Shown here one piece after another: positions 9,773 through 19,728 of a stretch of DNA of 64,000 bases (position 1 is the first letter of the stretch; each line of letters starts with the position of its first letter). The translations under genes and the position numbers were made by a program. This DNA comes from Streptomyces griseoluteus (GTDB lineage: Bacteria > Actinomycetota > Actinomycetes > Streptomycetales > Streptomycetaceae), in NCBI GenBank assembly GCA_000717735.1, contig JOBE01000002.1:124001-188000 (forward strand), in the 5' to 3' direction. The notes below the pieces were generated by a model that worked only from the letters and a program-made list of their open reading frames with translations, did no database searches and was not told the DNA's origin.

Positions 9773-10600
9773 CTATCGGGCGGCCAGCGCCCGCTCCCCC
9801 GCCGCCCGCATGGCGGTCAGCGGTGCCCGCGGGACACCCGTCATCTGTTCGACCTGGAGGACGGCCTGGTGGACGAGGAGGTCGAGGCCGCCGACCACCT
9901 TTCCACCGCGGTCGGACCAGGCCGCCGCGAGCACGGTCGGCCAGGGGTCGTACAGGACGTCGAAGAGCGTACCGACCGCGTCGGGAACGGCGCTCGCCAG
10001 CGCGTTGGTGGTGCCGGCCGGGGTGGTCGCGATGACCAGCGGGGACGCGAAGGCCTCCGCCGCGTCGTCCCAGCCGGCGGTACGGACGTCCACGCCCAGC
10101 CGTTCGCCCCAGCCGCGCATCTCCTCGGCACGCGCCTCACTCCGTACGTACGCGGTGACGGGCCCCGCGCAGATCCGGGCCAGCGCGGCGAGCGCGGAGG
10201 AGGCGGTGGCGCCGGCTCCGAGGATCGCCGCCGACTCGACCTTCTCGACGCCCCGCTCCCGCAGGGCGGCGATCATGCCGGGGATGTCGGTGTTGTCGCC
10301 GACCAGGCGGCCGTCCTCCCGGAAGACGACCGTGTTGACGGCCTCCACGGAGGCCGCCGTGTCGGTGATCTCGTGGAGGAGCGGGATGATCGCCCGCTTG
10401 AGCGGCATGGTCAGCGACAGACCGGCCCAGGTCGCGTCGAGCTCGGCCACGAAGCCGGGCAGCGCCGCCTCGTCGACCTCGAAGCGGTCGTACGACCACG
10501 CGTCGAGGCCGAGTGCGGCGTACGCGGCCCGGTGCAGGACCGGGGAGAGCGAGTGGGCGATCGGCGAACCGAGGACGGCCGCGCGGTGCTGCTTGCTCAC
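9773..10600 (-). CDS. aroE: shikimate dehydrogenase
   Basis: 275 aa. NADPH-dependent reduction of 3-dehydroshikimate. The substrate segment GSPIAHSLSP is at residues 11-20, catalytic Lys68 is in LTMPLKRA, GDNTDIPG is in place and the nucleotide loop is GAGATASSALAAL. The start is GTG 10600; GTGA overlaps the mltG stop by 4 nt, so it is coupled to mltG. It completes five shikimate genes in this one cluster (aroE, C, K, B, Q). Confidence 0.95.
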   Translation of the reverse strand: MSKQHRAAVLGSPIAHSLSPVLHRAAYAALGLDAWSYDRFEVDEAALPGFVAELDATWAGLSLTMPLKRAIIPLLHEITDTAASVEAVNTVVFREDGRLVGDNTDIPGMIAALRERGVEKVESAAILGAGATASSALAALARICAGPVTAYVRSEARAEEMRGWGERLGVDVRTAGWDDAAEAFASPLVIATTPAGTTNALASAVPDAVGTLFDVLYDPWPTVLAAAWSDRGGKVVGGLDLLVHQAVLQVEQMTGVPRAPLTAMRAAGERALAAR

Positions 10601-12360
10601 TGGCCCTGTTCCCGTTCCTTCTCGTACTCCGCGACGTTCCGGTTGTGCTCCTTGAGGGTCACGGAGAAGACCGTCTTGTTCTCGTTGATCGACACGAAGT
10701 AGTACCACGGGCCGTCGGCCGGGCTCATCGCCGAGTTCAGCGCCTCGATGCCGGGGTTGCTGATGGGACCGGGAATGAGGCCCTTCACGTCGAACGCGTA
10801 CGTGTTGTACGGGTCCTTGATCTTGCGCATCTCCTCGACGGATCCGACGTCGAGGGTGCTCGTGCCCCTGAGGTAGTTCACCGTGGAGTCGAACTCCAGG
10901 CGTCCCACGGTCTCCACGTTGTTCGGCTTGAGCCGGTTGTAGACGACGCGCGCGACCTTGTCGAAGTCGTGCTTGTACTTGCCTTCGACCTGCACCAGGC
11001 TCGCGACGGTCAGCAGCTCCCAGGGTCCGCTCAGGCCCACGTCCTTCGCCTTCGCGTCCAGGTCCAGCTTGGTGTACTCCTGGTTCGCGCGGGACACCAT
11101 CTTGCGGAGCGCGTCCTCGGGCTTGCTGTTCTTGGCGACGGGGTAGCTCGCCGGGAAGAGGAAGCCCTCCAGCGGGTCCTTGACGTTGTCGTGGTTCTTG
11201 GCCCAGTCGGGCAGCCCGAGGGAGTCCGCCTTCGTCTGCGCGATGCCCTTGGTGGTGCCCGCCTTGAGGTCGAGGCGCTTGTCGAGCTGGTCGTACACCC
11301 AGGCGTTCCGCTTGCCCTCGGGGATGACGAGGTTGGCCTGGCTCACCGGGTTGAGCATGAGGGAGACCGCACTCTCGGCCGACATCTCCTTCTTCAGCGT
11401 GTAGACGCCCGCCTGGATCGAGAGACCCTTCGGGTTCCGCCCCTGCGCCGAGACGAAGGCGTCGACGCTCTTGACGACGCCCGCCTTCTTCAGGATGTTG
11501 CCGATCTCGTAGCCGCCCGCGTCCTTCGGGATCTCGACCTGGATCTCACCGCTGCCGGTGCCCGCGAAGTCCTCGGCCGCGCCGAACTGGCCCTGCCAGA
11601 ACTGGTAGCCGAAGTAGCCGACGCCGCCGACACCGCCCGCCAGGACGAGCGCGACGACCAGGCAGGCCACCCCGTTCTTGCCTTTGCGCTTCTTCGCTTT
11701 GCTGCGGCGTTCGCGGTCGCCGCCGCGGGATCCCCGGCCGGAGGCCGGCTCGTCGTCGTACTCGTCGTACGCGTCGTCCCGGTCGTCCTCGCCGGTGAAG
11801 AAGGGGTGCTTCTCCTCCTCCGGCTCGGGGCGCGCCTCTTCCTCCGGCGCCCAGTCGATCACCGGCTCCGGCGGGTTCTGCCGGTGACCGGGAGGCTGGG
11901 GCGGCGGGTACGCCTCGGGGGTGCCGTAGAGATCGGGGCTCTGGCCGCCGTACGGATCGGCCGGGGGCGCGCCGTAGGCCATCGCCGCCTGGCCGGTCTC
12001 CCAGTTGCTGTCGTACTGCTGTCCGAGGTTCCCGGGCGTGTCGTAACCGCCCGGGTACCCCGTCTCGTACTGCTGCTGATGCTGCTGCGGGTGCTGTTGG
12101 TACTGCTGTTGGTACTGCTGCTGCATCTGCTGCTGGTACTGCGGATCCACGTAACCGTGGGACTGCTGCTGCTCCTGGTACGGGGGCTGCTGGTACTGCT
12201 GCTGTTGCTGCTGGTACGGGTCGCCCGCGTACTCCTGGCCGTACTCGTTCGCCTGCTGCGGGTGCGGGTACTGCTGCTGGCCCTCCCACCCCTGGTCCCC
12301 GTACAACGGGTCCCCGGGGTGCCACGGTTCGGAGCCGGGGCTCCGGCCATACTCAGTCAT
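10597..12360 (-). CDS. mltG: endolytic transglycosylase MltG with Gln/Tyr-rich cytoplasmic tail
   Basis: 587 aa. MltG cuts nascent peptidoglycan at the inner membrane and acts as a putative terminator of glycan strands. Residues 1-160 are extremely rich in Gln, Tyr, Pro and Gly (runs such as YQQQQQQYQQPP), followed by an acidic stretch and a KAKKRKGK stop-transfer cluster. The single transmembrane helix is at about 231-255. The extracellular YceG domain follows, with the catalytic Glu at 459 in ASLVQVEG. The tail is much longer than in E. coli MltG (340 aa total). It lies between ruvX and aroE, as in other actinobacteria. Confidence 0.93.
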   Translation of the reverse strand: MTEYGRSPGSEPWHPGDPLYGDQGWEGQQQYPHPQQANEYGQEYAGDPYQQQQQQYQQPPYQEQQQSHGYVDPQYQQQMQQQYQQQYQQHPQQHQQQYETGYPGGYDTPGNLGQQYDSNWETGQAAMAYGAPPADPYGGQSPDLYGTPEAYPPPQPPGHRQNPPEPVIDWAPEEEARPEPEEEKHPFFTGEDDRDDAYDEYDDEPASGRGSRGGDRERRSKAKKRKGKNGVACLVVALVLAGGVGGVGYFGYQFWQGQFGAAEDFAGTGSGEIQVEIPKDAGGYEIGNILKKAGVVKSVDAFVSAQGRNPKGLSIQAGVYTLKKEMSAESAVSLMLNPVSQANLVIPEGKRNAWVYDQLDKRLDLKAGTTKGIAQTKADSLGLPDWAKNHDNVKDPLEGFLFPASYPVAKNSKPEDALRKMVSRANQEYTKLDLDAKAKDVGLSGPWELLTVASLVQVEGKYKHDFDKVARVVYNRLKPNNVETVGRLEFDSTVNYLRGTSTLDVGSVEEMRKIKDPYNTYAFDVKGLIPGPISNPGIEALNSAMSPADGPWYYFVSINENKTVFSVTLKEHNRNVAEYEKEREQGQ

Positions 12361-12461
12361 CGATCCCCAAACAGCCGCGAGGCTTCCGGACGATCCGCCT
12401 CTACGTAGTGCGGCAGCTGTTCGAACACCGCCGCATCGCGCGGAACGTTACCGTATCGCGA

Positions 12462-12926
12462 TCAGATGACCACTTCGACGCCCTCACCGGGCGGATTACC
12501 TGATACCCGTTCGGACTCAAGAGCGTTCTGCAGGATGATCACAGCGGCGGCCTGGTCGATGACGGACCGCCCCTTCTTGGCCTTCACTCCGGAGGCCCGC
12601 AGGCCCTGCGTGGCCGTCACCGTGGTCATGCGCTCGTCGACCAGACGAACGGGCACGGGGGCGATCCCGCGCGCCATCTCCACCGCGAAGGCACGGACCT
12701 TGGTCGCGGCAGGACCCTCCCGGCCACTGAGCGAGCGGGGCAGGCCCACGACGACCTCGATCGGCTCGTACTCCTCGACGATCTGGCGGAGCCGCCGGTG
12801 GGCGGCCCGGACGTCACGTCCGGGCACGGTCTCCACCGGCGTGGCGAGGACCCCGTCGGGGTCGCACGAGGCGACCCCGATCCGGGCGTCCCCGACGTCC
12901 ACCGCGAGACGGCGGCCGCGGCGCAT
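12462..12926 (-). CDS. ruvX: YqgF/RuvX family putative Holliday junction resolvase
   Basis: 154 aa from ATG 12926. RNase H-like fold with LAVDVGDARIGVA carrying the first acidic residue, VVGLPRSLSG, VDERMTTVTA and DQAAAVIILQ. Family roles include pre-16S rRNA maturation and possible junction resolution. An alternative GTG at 12932 overlaps the alaS stop (GTGA) and has GGGGGAG 5 nt upstream, so the true start may be two codons earlier. Confidence 0.93.
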   Translation of the reverse strand: MRRGRRLAVDVGDARIGVASCDPDGVLATPVETVPGRDVRAAHRRLRQIVEEYEPIEVVVGLPRSLSGREGPAATKVRAFAVEMARGIAPVPVRLVDERMTTVTATQGLRASGVKAKKGRSVIDQAAAVIILQNALESERVSGNPPGEGVEVVI

Positions 12927-12928
12927 CG

Positions 12929-15598
12929 TCACGCCGTCTCCCCCACGAGGCGCTCGACGGCGGCGATGGCCTCGCCGACGGCCTCCGGGTTCTGGCCGCC
13001 GCCCTGGGCGACGTCCGGCTTGCCGCCGCCACCGCCACCGAGGGTCTTGGCGGCCGCGCGGACCAGCTCGCCGGCCTTGAGACCGCGCTCGCGGGCGGCC
13101 TCGTTGGTGGCGATGACCGTGAGCGGCTTGCCGTTGGCCGTGGTGAACAGGGCGACGACGGCCGGACGGCCGCCTACGAGGCGGCCACGCACGTCGAGGA
13201 CCAGCCTGCGCAGGTCGTCGGCGCCGGTGCCGTCCGGGACCTGGCCGGTCACCACGGCGACACCGCGGATGTCCTGGGCGGAGTCGACGAGACCGGCGGC
13301 GGCCTGGAGGACCTTCTCCGCGCGGAACTTCTCGATCTCCTTCTCGGCGTCCTTCAGCTTGCCGAGCATGGCGGAGATCTTCTCCGGCAGCTCCTCCGGG
13401 CGGCCCTTGACCAGCTCCTGGAGCTGGGCGACGACCGTGTGCTCCTTGGCCAGGAAGTTGTACGCGTCGACACCGACGAGGGCCTCGATACGGCGCACCC
13501 CGGAGCCGATGGACGACTCGCCGAGCAGCTTCACCAGGCCCAGCTGGGCGGTGTTGTGGACGTGCGTACCGCCGCACAGCTCCTTGGAGAAGTCGCCGAT
13601 GGTGACGACACGCACCTTCTCGCCGTACTTCTCGCCGAACTCGGCGATGGCGCCCTGGCGCTTGGCCTCGTCGATCGGCATGACCTCGGCGTGGACCTCG
13701 AGCTCCCGCGAGAGGACCTCGTTGATCTTCTGCTCGACGTCGGTGAGGACCGCGCCGGGGACGGCGTTCGGCGAACCGAAGTCGAAGCGGAAGCGACCGG
13801 GCTGGTTCTCGGAACCGGCCTGGGCGGCCGTCGGACCGAGGGCGTCGCGCAGCGCCTGGTGGGTGAGGTGGGTGGCCGAGTGGGCGCGGGCGATGGCCCG
13901 GCGGCGGCGCACGTCGATGGTGGCGTAGGCGGTGGCGCCCACGGTCACCTCGCCGACCTGCACGGAGCCCTTGTGCACGGAGACGCCGGGCACCGGCTGC
14001 TGCACGTCGCGGATGTCGATGACCGCGCCGCTGTGGAGCCTGATCCGGCCCTGGTCGGCGATCTGGCCGCCGCCCTCGGCGTAGAACGGGGTGCGGTCGA
14101 GGACGACCTCGACGTCATCGCCCTCGGAGGCGGCCGGCGAGGGGACACCGTTGACGAGGAGACCCACGACCGTGGTCTCGCCCTCGGTGTTGGTGTAGCC
14201 GGTGAAATCGGTGGCGCCGTTGCCGTCGGCGATCTCCCGGTACGCCGTCATGTCGGCGTGGCCGGTCTTCTTGGCCTTGGCGTCGGCCTTGGCGCGGTCC
14301 CGCTGCTCCTTCATCAGGCGGCGGAAGCCGTCCTCGTCCACGGAGAGGCCCTGCTCGGAGGCCATCTCCAGGGTGAGGTCGATCGGGAAGCCCCAGGTGT
14401 CGTGGAGCAGGAACGCCTTGTCGCCGGAGAGGACCGTGCCGCCGGAGGCCTTGGTCTCGGTGACGGCGGTGTCGAGGATGTTCGTGCCGCCCTTGAGGGC
14501 CTTGAGGAAGGCGGCCTCTTCGGCGAGGGCGACGGTCTCGATGCGCTTGCGGTCGGTGACCAGCTCCGGGTACTGCTCGCCCATCGTGTTGATCACGGTG
14601 TCCACGAGCTCCTGGACGACCGGACCGGTGGCACCGAGCAGACGCATGTTGCGGACGGCGCGGCGCATGATGCGGCGCAGCACGTAGCCGCGGCCCTCGT
14701 TGCCGGGGGTGACGCCGTCGCCGATGAGCATGACGGAGGTGCGCATGTGGTCGGCGACCACGCGCAGGGAGACGTCGCTCTCCTGGGACGTGCCGTAGTC
14801 GACGCCGGTGAGCTCGGTGGCCTTGTCGATGACGACCTGGAGGGTGTCCGTCTCGTACATGTTCTGGACGCCCTGGAGGATCATCGCCAGGCGCTCCAGG
14901 CCGAGGCCCGTGTCGATGTTCTTCGACGGCAGCTCGCCGAGGATCGGGAAGTCGTCCTTCCCGGAGCCCTCACCGCGCTCGTACTGCATGAAGACCAGGT
15001 TCCAGATCTCCACGTACCGCTCGTCGTTGACGGCCGGGCCGCCCTCGACGCCGAACTCGGGGCCGCGGTCGTAGTTGATCTCGGAGCACGGGCCGCAGGG
15101 GCCGGGGACGCCCATCGACCAGTAGTTGTCCTTCTTGCCGAGGCGCTGGATCCGCTCGGCCGGGACGCCGACGACGTCGCGCCAGATCTGCTCGGCCTCG
15201 TCGTCCTCCTGGTAGACGGTGATCCAGAGCTTCTCCGGGTCGAGCCCGTAGCCGCCGTGCTCCACCGAGGTGGTCAGCAGCTCCCAGGCGAGCTTGATGG
15301 CGCCTTCCTTGAAGTAGTCGCCGAAGGAGAAGTTGCCGCACATCTGGAAGAACGTGCCGTGGCGGGTGGTCTTGCCGACCTCTTCGATGTCGGGCGTGCG
15401 CACGCACTTCTGCACGCTGGAGGCGCGCGAGAAGGGCGGCTTGACCTCGCCCAGGAAGTAGGGCTTGAAGGGCACCATGCCGGCGGGGACGAGCAGCAGA
15501 GTCGGGTCGTCCGCGATGAGCGACGCCGAAGGGACGACGGTGTGCCCGCGCTCCTCGAAGAAGCTCAGCCAGCGGCGGCGGATTTCAGCCGACTCCAT
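12929..15598 (-). CDS. alaS: alanyl-tRNA synthetase
   Basis: 889 aa, full length. Charges tRNA-Ala and edits mischarged Ser and Gly. The class II catalytic core is at the N-terminus ([34 protein letters not shown]), the editing site has HSATHL and the zinc-binding CGGTHV, and the C-terminal domain ends in the Gly-rich [15 protein letters not shown] typical of AlaS. The ATG overlaps the stop of the upstream DUF6167 gene by 1 nt. Confidence 0.98.
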   Translation of the reverse strand: MESAEIRRRWLSFFEERGHTVVPSASLIADDPTLLLVPAGMVPFKPYFLGEVKPPFSRASSVQKCVRTPDIEEVGKTTRHGTFFQMCGNFSFGDYFKEGAIKLAWELLTTSVEHGGYGLDPEKLWITVYQEDDEAEQIWRDVVGVPAERIQRLGKKDNYWSMGVPGPCGPCSEINYDRGPEFGVEGGPAVNDERYVEIWNLVFMQYERGEGSGKDDFPILGELPSKNIDTGLGLERLAMILQGVQNMYETDTLQVVIDKATELTGVDYGTSQESDVSLRVVADHMRTSVMLIGDGVTPGNEGRGYVLRRIMRRAVRNMRLLGATGPVVQELVDTVINTMGEQYPELVTDRKRIETVALAEEAAFLKALKGGTNILDTAVTETKASGGTVLSGDKAFLLHDTWGFPIDLTLEMASEQGLSVDEDGFRRLMKEQRDRAKADAKAKKTGHADMTAYREIADGNGATDFTGYTNTEGETTVVGLLVNGVPSPAASEGDDVEVVLDRTPFYAEGGGQIADQGRIRLHSGAVIDIRDVQQPVPGVSVHKGSVQVGEVTVGATAYATIDVRRRRAIARAHSATHLTHQALRDALGPTAAQAGSENQPGRFRFDFGSPNAVPGAVLTDVEQKINEVLSRELEVHAEVMPIDEAKRQGAIAEFGEKYGEKVRVVTIGDFSKELCGGTHVHNTAQLGLVKLLGESSIGSGVRRIEALVGVDAYNFLAKEHTVVAQLQELVKGRPEELPEKISAMLGKLKDAEKEIEKFRAEKVLQAAAGLVDSAQDIRGVAVVTGQVPDGTGADDLRRLVLDVRGRLVGGRPAVVALFTTANGKPLTVIATNEAARERGLKAGELVRAAAKTLGGGGGGKPDVAQGGGQNPEAVGEAIAAVERLVGETA

Positions 15599-15951
15599 CA
15601 GTGGTCCTCATTCCGGTTGTACGAGATCGTGGGGATTGAATACGTGGTGGTGGGGCGCGCGGTGGGATCGAGCGCCGCTCTGCGGCGGGGCGGCGGAAGC
15701 TCGCGGTCCCGGTCGTCGGCCGGGGCTGCGTCCAGGCCGAGCGCCTCGCCCAGTTCGGCCTCCCGCTGGACCATGCCCGCCCTGACGTCGAGGGCGAAGT
15801 CCTTGAGGCGGTGGCCGGTCTCGACCGCCTTGTTCGCCGCCTGGGCCGCGAGACTCTCGGGGGTCAACTGCTTCAGTTTCCGGTTGACCTTGGTGGTGGC
15901 CCACACGCCGGCGGCTGCGCCGGCCGTGAACCAGAACGTGCGGCGGAACAT
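15598..15951 (-). CDS. DUF6167-like small protein
   Basis: 117 aa. The N-terminal hydrophobic segment at about 4-18 ([19 protein letters not shown]) suggests a membrane anchor; an amphipathic helical region to residue 70 and a Pro/Arg-rich tail follow. It matches my recollection of a conserved actinobacterial family that sits between a DUF948 gene and alaS. Function unknown. It overlaps alaS (ATGA). Confidence 0.8.
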   Translation of the reverse strand: MFRRTFWFTAGAAAGVWATTKVNRKLKQLTPESLAAQAANKAVETGHRLKDFALDVRAGMVQREAELGEALGLDAAPADDRDRELPPPRRRAALDPTARPTTTYSIPTISYNRNEDH

Positions 15952-15957
15952 CGCGGC

Positions 15958-16395
15958 TCAGCCCTTCTGCTTCCGGCGTCGCGAGGACGGCACGGTACGG
16001 CCGACGATCACCGTGCGCCGGGCGGAGGCCCGCGGCACGTCCTCGCCGTCGCCGGCCCGGCCGAGCGCCTTGCGCACCCCGTAGCCGAAGGCGGCGACCT
16101 TGACGAGCGGGCCGCCGAAGGTGGAGGCGACGGTGGAGGAGAGCGCGGAGGCGTTGGAGGTGACCTCCTGGACGTCCGAGGCGATGGCGTCGACCCGGTC
16201 GAGCTGGGTCTGTGCCGAGCGCACGGTCGCGGAGGCGTCGGCAAGCAGGGGAACGGCCTGCTCGGTCACGTCCGCCACGAGCTTGGTGGTCGCCCTGAGC
16301 GTCTGTGCCAGCCTCACCAGCACCACGGCGAGGAAGGAGACCAGGATCGCCCAGAAGACGGCCACCAGGATCCCGGCAACCTCTCCACCGGTCAC
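15958..16395 (-). CDS. DUF948 membrane-anchored protein
   Basis: 145 aa from GTG 16395. Transmembrane segment at about 6-28 (VAGILVAVFWAILVSFLAVV), then a long amphipathic, probably coiled-coil region (about 30-95) and a basic C-terminus. DUF948 proteins are widespread in Gram-positives; their role is not established. It is 6 nt upstream of the DUF6167 gene, so the pair probably works together. Confidence 0.85.
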   Translation of the reverse strand: MTGGEVAGILVAVFWAILVSFLAVVLVRLAQTLRATTKLVADVTEQAVPLLADASATVRSAQTQLDRVDAIASDVQEVTSNASALSSTVASTFGGPLVKVAAFGYGVRKALGRAGDGEDVPRASARRTVIVGRTVPSSRRRKQKG

Positions 16396-16514
16396 TCTGC
16401 ACCGCTCTCTTCTGTCGTTGGGCCCTTGGATAAGTCGTCCTCCGACCCTATCGCGCCCGGGGTGTCGTGCCGTACCTCATTACCGCCCGTGGGGGCGGGA
16501 CTTACGGGATCCGA

Positions 16515-16544
16515 TTGTACGGAGAGCGCCTGGATGAGTACGCT
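16515..16544 (+). promoter_or_regulatory. promoter for a leaderless STAND ATPase transcript
   Basis: TTGTAC (16515-16520), an 18-bp spacer and TACGCT (16539-16544) would start transcription about 7-9 nt later, at or next to the ATG at 16554. No Shine-Dalgarno precedes that ATG. Leaderless mRNAs are common in Streptomyces. Inference only. Confidence 0.5.
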
Positions 16545-16553
16545 CCGTGTCCC

Positions 16554-18716
16554 ATGCGACGGAGCAATCTCCCGGCGGAGCTGAACCGGTTCGTCGGACG
16601 GGCCGCCGAGCAGGCCGCCCTGACGGCGCTCCTCGACGCGTCCCGCCTGGTCACGGTCGTGGGTGTGGGCGGGGTCGGCAAGACCCGGCTCGCGCTCCGG
16701 GCCGCCGAAGAAGCGCAGAAACGCTACGGCGACGGGGTCCGGCTCGCCGGGCTCGCGCGGCTGCGCGACCCCGGCCTGGTCGAGTACGCGCTGGTCGAGG
16801 CGCTCGGCCCGACCGACCACACCCTCAAGGCCCCGCGCGAGGTGCTCGTCGACCACCTCGCGGAGCGGCGGCTGCTGCTCGTCGTGGACGGGTTCGAGCA
16901 CCTCGTGGAGCGCTGCGCTCCGCTGCTGCGCGAACTCCTCGAACAGGCTCCCGGGCTCACCGTCCTGGCGGTCGGCCGCCGCCCCCTGCGAGTGCCGGGC
17001 GAGGCCGTGTTCCCGCTGGCGCCGCTCGGCGAGGCGGACGCGGTGACGCTGCTCGCGGAACGGGCGGCCGAGGCGGGCGCGCCGGCGCTGCCGACCGGCG
17101 AGGCCGCCGTACGGGAGCTCTGCCGGCGGCTCGACGGGATTCCGCTCGCCCTGGAACTGGCGGCCGGGCGGCTCCCGCTCCTCTCCGTCGAGCAGATGCT
17201 GTTCCGTCTGGACGACCGCTTCCGGCTCCTCACGGACGGCGTGTGCGGGGCACTCCCCCGCCATCAGACGCTGCGCACCGCCATCGGCTGGAGCCATGAG
17301 CTGTGCACCCCGGAGGAGCGGCTGCTCTGGGCGCGGCTCTCGGTGTTCCCCGGCCCCTTCGACCTGGAGGCGGTGGAGTACGTGTGCGGGGGCCGGGAGC
17401 TGCCGCCGGAGCGGATCCTGGAGCTGCTCGGCGGGCTGCTCACGCAGTCGCTGCTCATGCGGGAGGACACCCCGGCGGGCCCGGCCTACCGGATGCTCGA
17501 CACGGTCGCCGCGTACGGGGCGGAGTGGCTGGCGGCGCTCGGCGACACGGAGCGGATGCGGCGGCGGCACCGCGACTGGTACATGGGCCTGGCGACCTGG
17601 TGCGAGCTGGAGTGGTTCAGTCCCCGCCAGCCGGAGGTCGCGGCCCTCACGGAGACGGCCCTCCCGCATCTGCGGGCGGCCCTGGACCTCTGCCTGGAGC
17701 TCCCGGAGGAGGCCCATCTCGCCCAGCACCTGGCGGGCACGCTCTGGTTCGCGTGGGTGGGCTGCGGGCGCCTCTCGGAGGGCCGGCACTGGCTGGAGCG
17801 CTCGATCGCCCTGGAGTCGGGGCACGAGGAGGCGCGGCTGAAGGCGCTGTGGGTGCTCGGGTACGTGGCCGTGCTGCAGGGGGACGGTACGGCGGCGGTG
17901 GCGGCGCTCCACGAGTGCCGGGAGCGGGCCCGATCCTCCCGGAACGCGCTGGCGGAGGCGTACGCGACCCACCGGCTGGGCTGTCTCGCGCTGCTCACGG
18001 ACGACATGGCCCGGGCCGAGGAACTGATCGGGTGGGCGCTCGACTCCTACCGGGAGCTCGGCGAGCTGAACAGCAACGTGCTGATGGGGCAGGTCGAGGT
18101 GGCGATGGCGCGGGCCTTCACGGGAGACCTGGAGGGGGCGGTCGCCCTCTGCCGGGAGGTCCGGGAGATCTGCGAGGAGCGGGGCGAACTGTGGACTCGG
18201 GCGTACGCCCTCTACGTACTGGCGTACTCGGCGTGGACCCGGGGCGCGTACGGCGAGGCCCGGGAGCTGCTCACCGAGTGCGTCCTGATCAACCACACGT
18301 TCCGTGACCTGGTGGGGCTGGTGCTTGCGATCGAGCTGCTCGCCCTGGTGACGGTGAGCGAGGGCGACGCGGTGGAGGCGGCGGTCCTCCAGGGGGCCAC
18401 GGTGCCGGTGTGGCACACGGTGGGCATCCGGCTCTTCGGCTCGGAGGCGTTCGACGGCCCGAGGGCGCTGTGCGCGCAGCGGGCGGAGGAGGCGCTGGGC
18501 GCGGAGGCGTACGGCGCCGCGTTCCGCGAGGGCGAGGGGCTCTCGGCTGCGGAGACGGTGGAGCGTGCGCTCGCGGCCGGCCGGCCTCCGGTCATCGGCG
18601 GCCCGGTGGAGCCGTCCGCCCCGCGCCCCTTCCGTACGGGCAGGTCGGCGGCGGTCCCGGGAACGCGGAAGCCCGCCGGCTCCCCCACCGGAAAGGGTGG
18701 GGAAGCGGCGGGCTGA
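16554..18716 (+). CDS. STAND-class NTPase (AfsR/NB-ARC-like) lacking a recognisable output domain
   Basis: 720 aa from ATG 16554. Walker A GVGGVGKTRLA lies near residue 36, Walker B LLLVVDGFEHL near 105, and the GIPLALELAAGRL sensor motif near 195. A winged-helix-like part follows (QTLRTAIGWSHELCTPEERLLWARLSVF). Residues about 330-650 are helical repeats resembling TPRs. Related Streptomyces proteins carry a SARP or LuxR DNA-binding domain; none is visible at either end. It is transcribed against its neighbours between rpsD and the DUF948 gene. The frame is open further upstream, but that part looks non-coding. Ligand and target unknown. Confidence 0.85.
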   Translation: MRRSNLPAELNRFVGRAAEQAALTALLDASRLVTVVGVGGVGKTRLALRAAEEAQKRYGDGVRLAGLARLRDPGLVEYALVEALGPTDHTLKAPREVLVDHLAERRLLLVVDGFEHLVERCAPLLRELLEQAPGLTVLAVGRRPLRVPGEAVFPLAPLGEADAVTLLAERAAEAGAPALPTGEAAVRELCRRLDGIPLALELAAGRLPLLSVEQMLFRLDDRFRLLTDGVCGALPRHQTLRTAIGWSHELCTPEERLLWARLSVFPGPFDLEAVEYVCGGRELPPERILELLGGLLTQSLLMREDTPAGPAYRMLDTVAAYGAEWLAALGDTERMRRRHRDWYMGLATWCELEWFSPRQPEVAALTETALPHLRAALDLCLELPEEAHLAQHLAGTLWFAWVGCGRLSEGRHWLERSIALESGHEEARLKALWVLGYVAVLQGDGTAAVAALHECRERARSSRNALAEAYATHRLGCLALLTDDMARAEELIGWALDSYRELGELNSNVLMGQVEVAMARAFTGDLEGAVALCREVREICEERGELWTRAYALYVLAYSAWTRGAYGEARELLTECVLINHTFRDLVGLVLAIELLALVTVSEGDAVEAAVLQGATVPVWHTVGIRLFGSEAFDGPRALCAQRAEEALGAEAYGAAFREGEGLSAAETVERALAAGRPPVIGGPVEPSAPRPFRTGRSAAVPGTRKPAGSPTGKGGEAAG
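18672..18712. terminator. hairpin overlapping the end of the STAND gene
   Basis: About 16 bp of mostly paired stem (18672-18689 with 18695-18712, two defects) around a GGAAA loop, inside the last codons of the STAND gene and 39 nt beyond the rpsD stop. It can serve both convergent genes. Confidence 0.6.
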
Positions 18717-18750
18717 ACACCGCGTGGGTGGTACTGCGCCGAAGCTGAGA

Positions 18751-19365
18751 TCAGCGGGCGTAGTACTCGACGACCAGCTGCTCGTCGCAGATGACCGGGA
18801 TTTCCTTGCGGTTCGGGTCGCGGTCGAGGCGGAAGGCCAGGGCCTTCAGGTTGACCTGCAGGTAGCGCGGGGTCTCACCGTCGGCGGCGAAGCCACCCTC
18901 GCGGGCCATCTCGAACAGCGGCTTGGTGCGGCTGCGCTCGCGGACCATCACGACGTCGTCGGGACGGACACGGAACGACGGCTTGTCGACCTTGCCACCG
19001 TTGACCTGGATGTGACCGTGGACGACCATCTGACGGGCCTGGTAGATGGTGCGGGCGATGCCCGAACGCAGGACCAGGGCGTCGAGGCGACGCTCGAGCT
19101 CGACGACCAGCGCCTCGCCCGTCTTGCCCTCGGCCTTCTTGGCACGGTCGTAGGCGCGCGCCATCTGGCGCTCGCTGATGTCGTACTGGGCGCGCAGACG
19201 CTGCTTCTCGAGCAGACGGACCTTGTAGTCCGAGTTCTGCTTGCGGCCACGGCCGTGCTCGCCCGGCGGGTAGGGGCGGGCCTCGAAGTACTTGACAGCC
19301 TTCGGGGTCAGCGCGATGCCGAGGGCACGCGACTTCTTGACCTTGGGACGGGACTGGTTCGGCAT
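18751..19365 (-). CDS. rpsD: 30S ribosomal protein S4
   Basis: 204 aa from ATG 19365, the normal length. It starts [17 protein letters not shown] and has the S4 RNA-binding domain at about 95-155. It lacks the N-terminal zinc Cys cluster, so it is the zinc-free form. S4 nucleates 16S rRNA folding and in other bacteria can repress its own mRNA. The monocistronic gene has a long upstream region (separate entry). An in-frame ATG at 19503 would add 46 residues not found in S4. Confidence 0.98.
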   Translation of the reverse strand: MPNQSRPKVKKSRALGIALTPKAVKYFEARPYPPGEHGRGRKQNSDYKVRLLEKQRLRAQYDISERQMARAYDRAKKAEGKTGEALVVELERRLDALVLRSGIARTIYQARQMVVHGHIQVNGGKVDKPSFRVRPDDVVMVRERSRTKPLFEMAREGGFAADGETPRYLQVNLKALAFRLDRDPNRKEIPVICDEQLVVEYYAR

Positions 19366-19728
19366 GAACCAACCTCTCTCTTCGTACGAAACGGCTTCAC
19401 CAGGGTTAGGGGAGGTCGCATCCGCAGCCGGGAAACCCGCCGGTCCGTACGAGACGGACCTGCCGGGCAGCCGCTCCCAGGTCTGGGCACATACGTGCAG
19501 CACGCGAACGGCCCACCGCCGCTCCCGGGATCCGGGTGGTGGTGGGTTGCCCGCGACACCTTCGAAGGTGCGCGACGCTCCTGGAAACCCCGCCCGAGGG
19601 CCGGGTCTCCGGCTGACTGTCCCGTTCTGGTGTGCCGACCGGGGTCGGACACGGGACGCAGCAATCCGGACCAGTGTACCGGGTGCGCGGGTGGCCCGTG
19701 CCCACCCTCCCCCGCGGCCGGTCCGGCG
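19366..19728 (-). other. 363-nt region without a gene: rpsD leader
   Basis: No convincing ORF. TACACT at 19674-19679 (minus strand) is a candidate -10, which would give a leader of about 300 nt. Inside it are a 14-bp perfect palindrome at 19557-19570 (centre TTCGAA) and a GC-rich hairpin at about 19512-19546. A structured leader would fit ribosomal-protein autoregulation, but I cannot match it to a known motif. Confidence 0.4.

Noticed and set aside
10597..12360. Loss of catalytic Glu in MltG (Q in ASLVQVEG)
   Set aside because: By my alignment the E. coli catalytic Glu218 corresponds to the Glu at 459, which is present; the Gln aligns with a non-catalytic position.
19366..19503. In-frame ATG 46 codons upstream of rpsD
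   Set aside because: S4 proteins start at the downstream ATG; the extension is Cys/Pro/Gly-rich, unlike S4, and lies in structured leader sequence.
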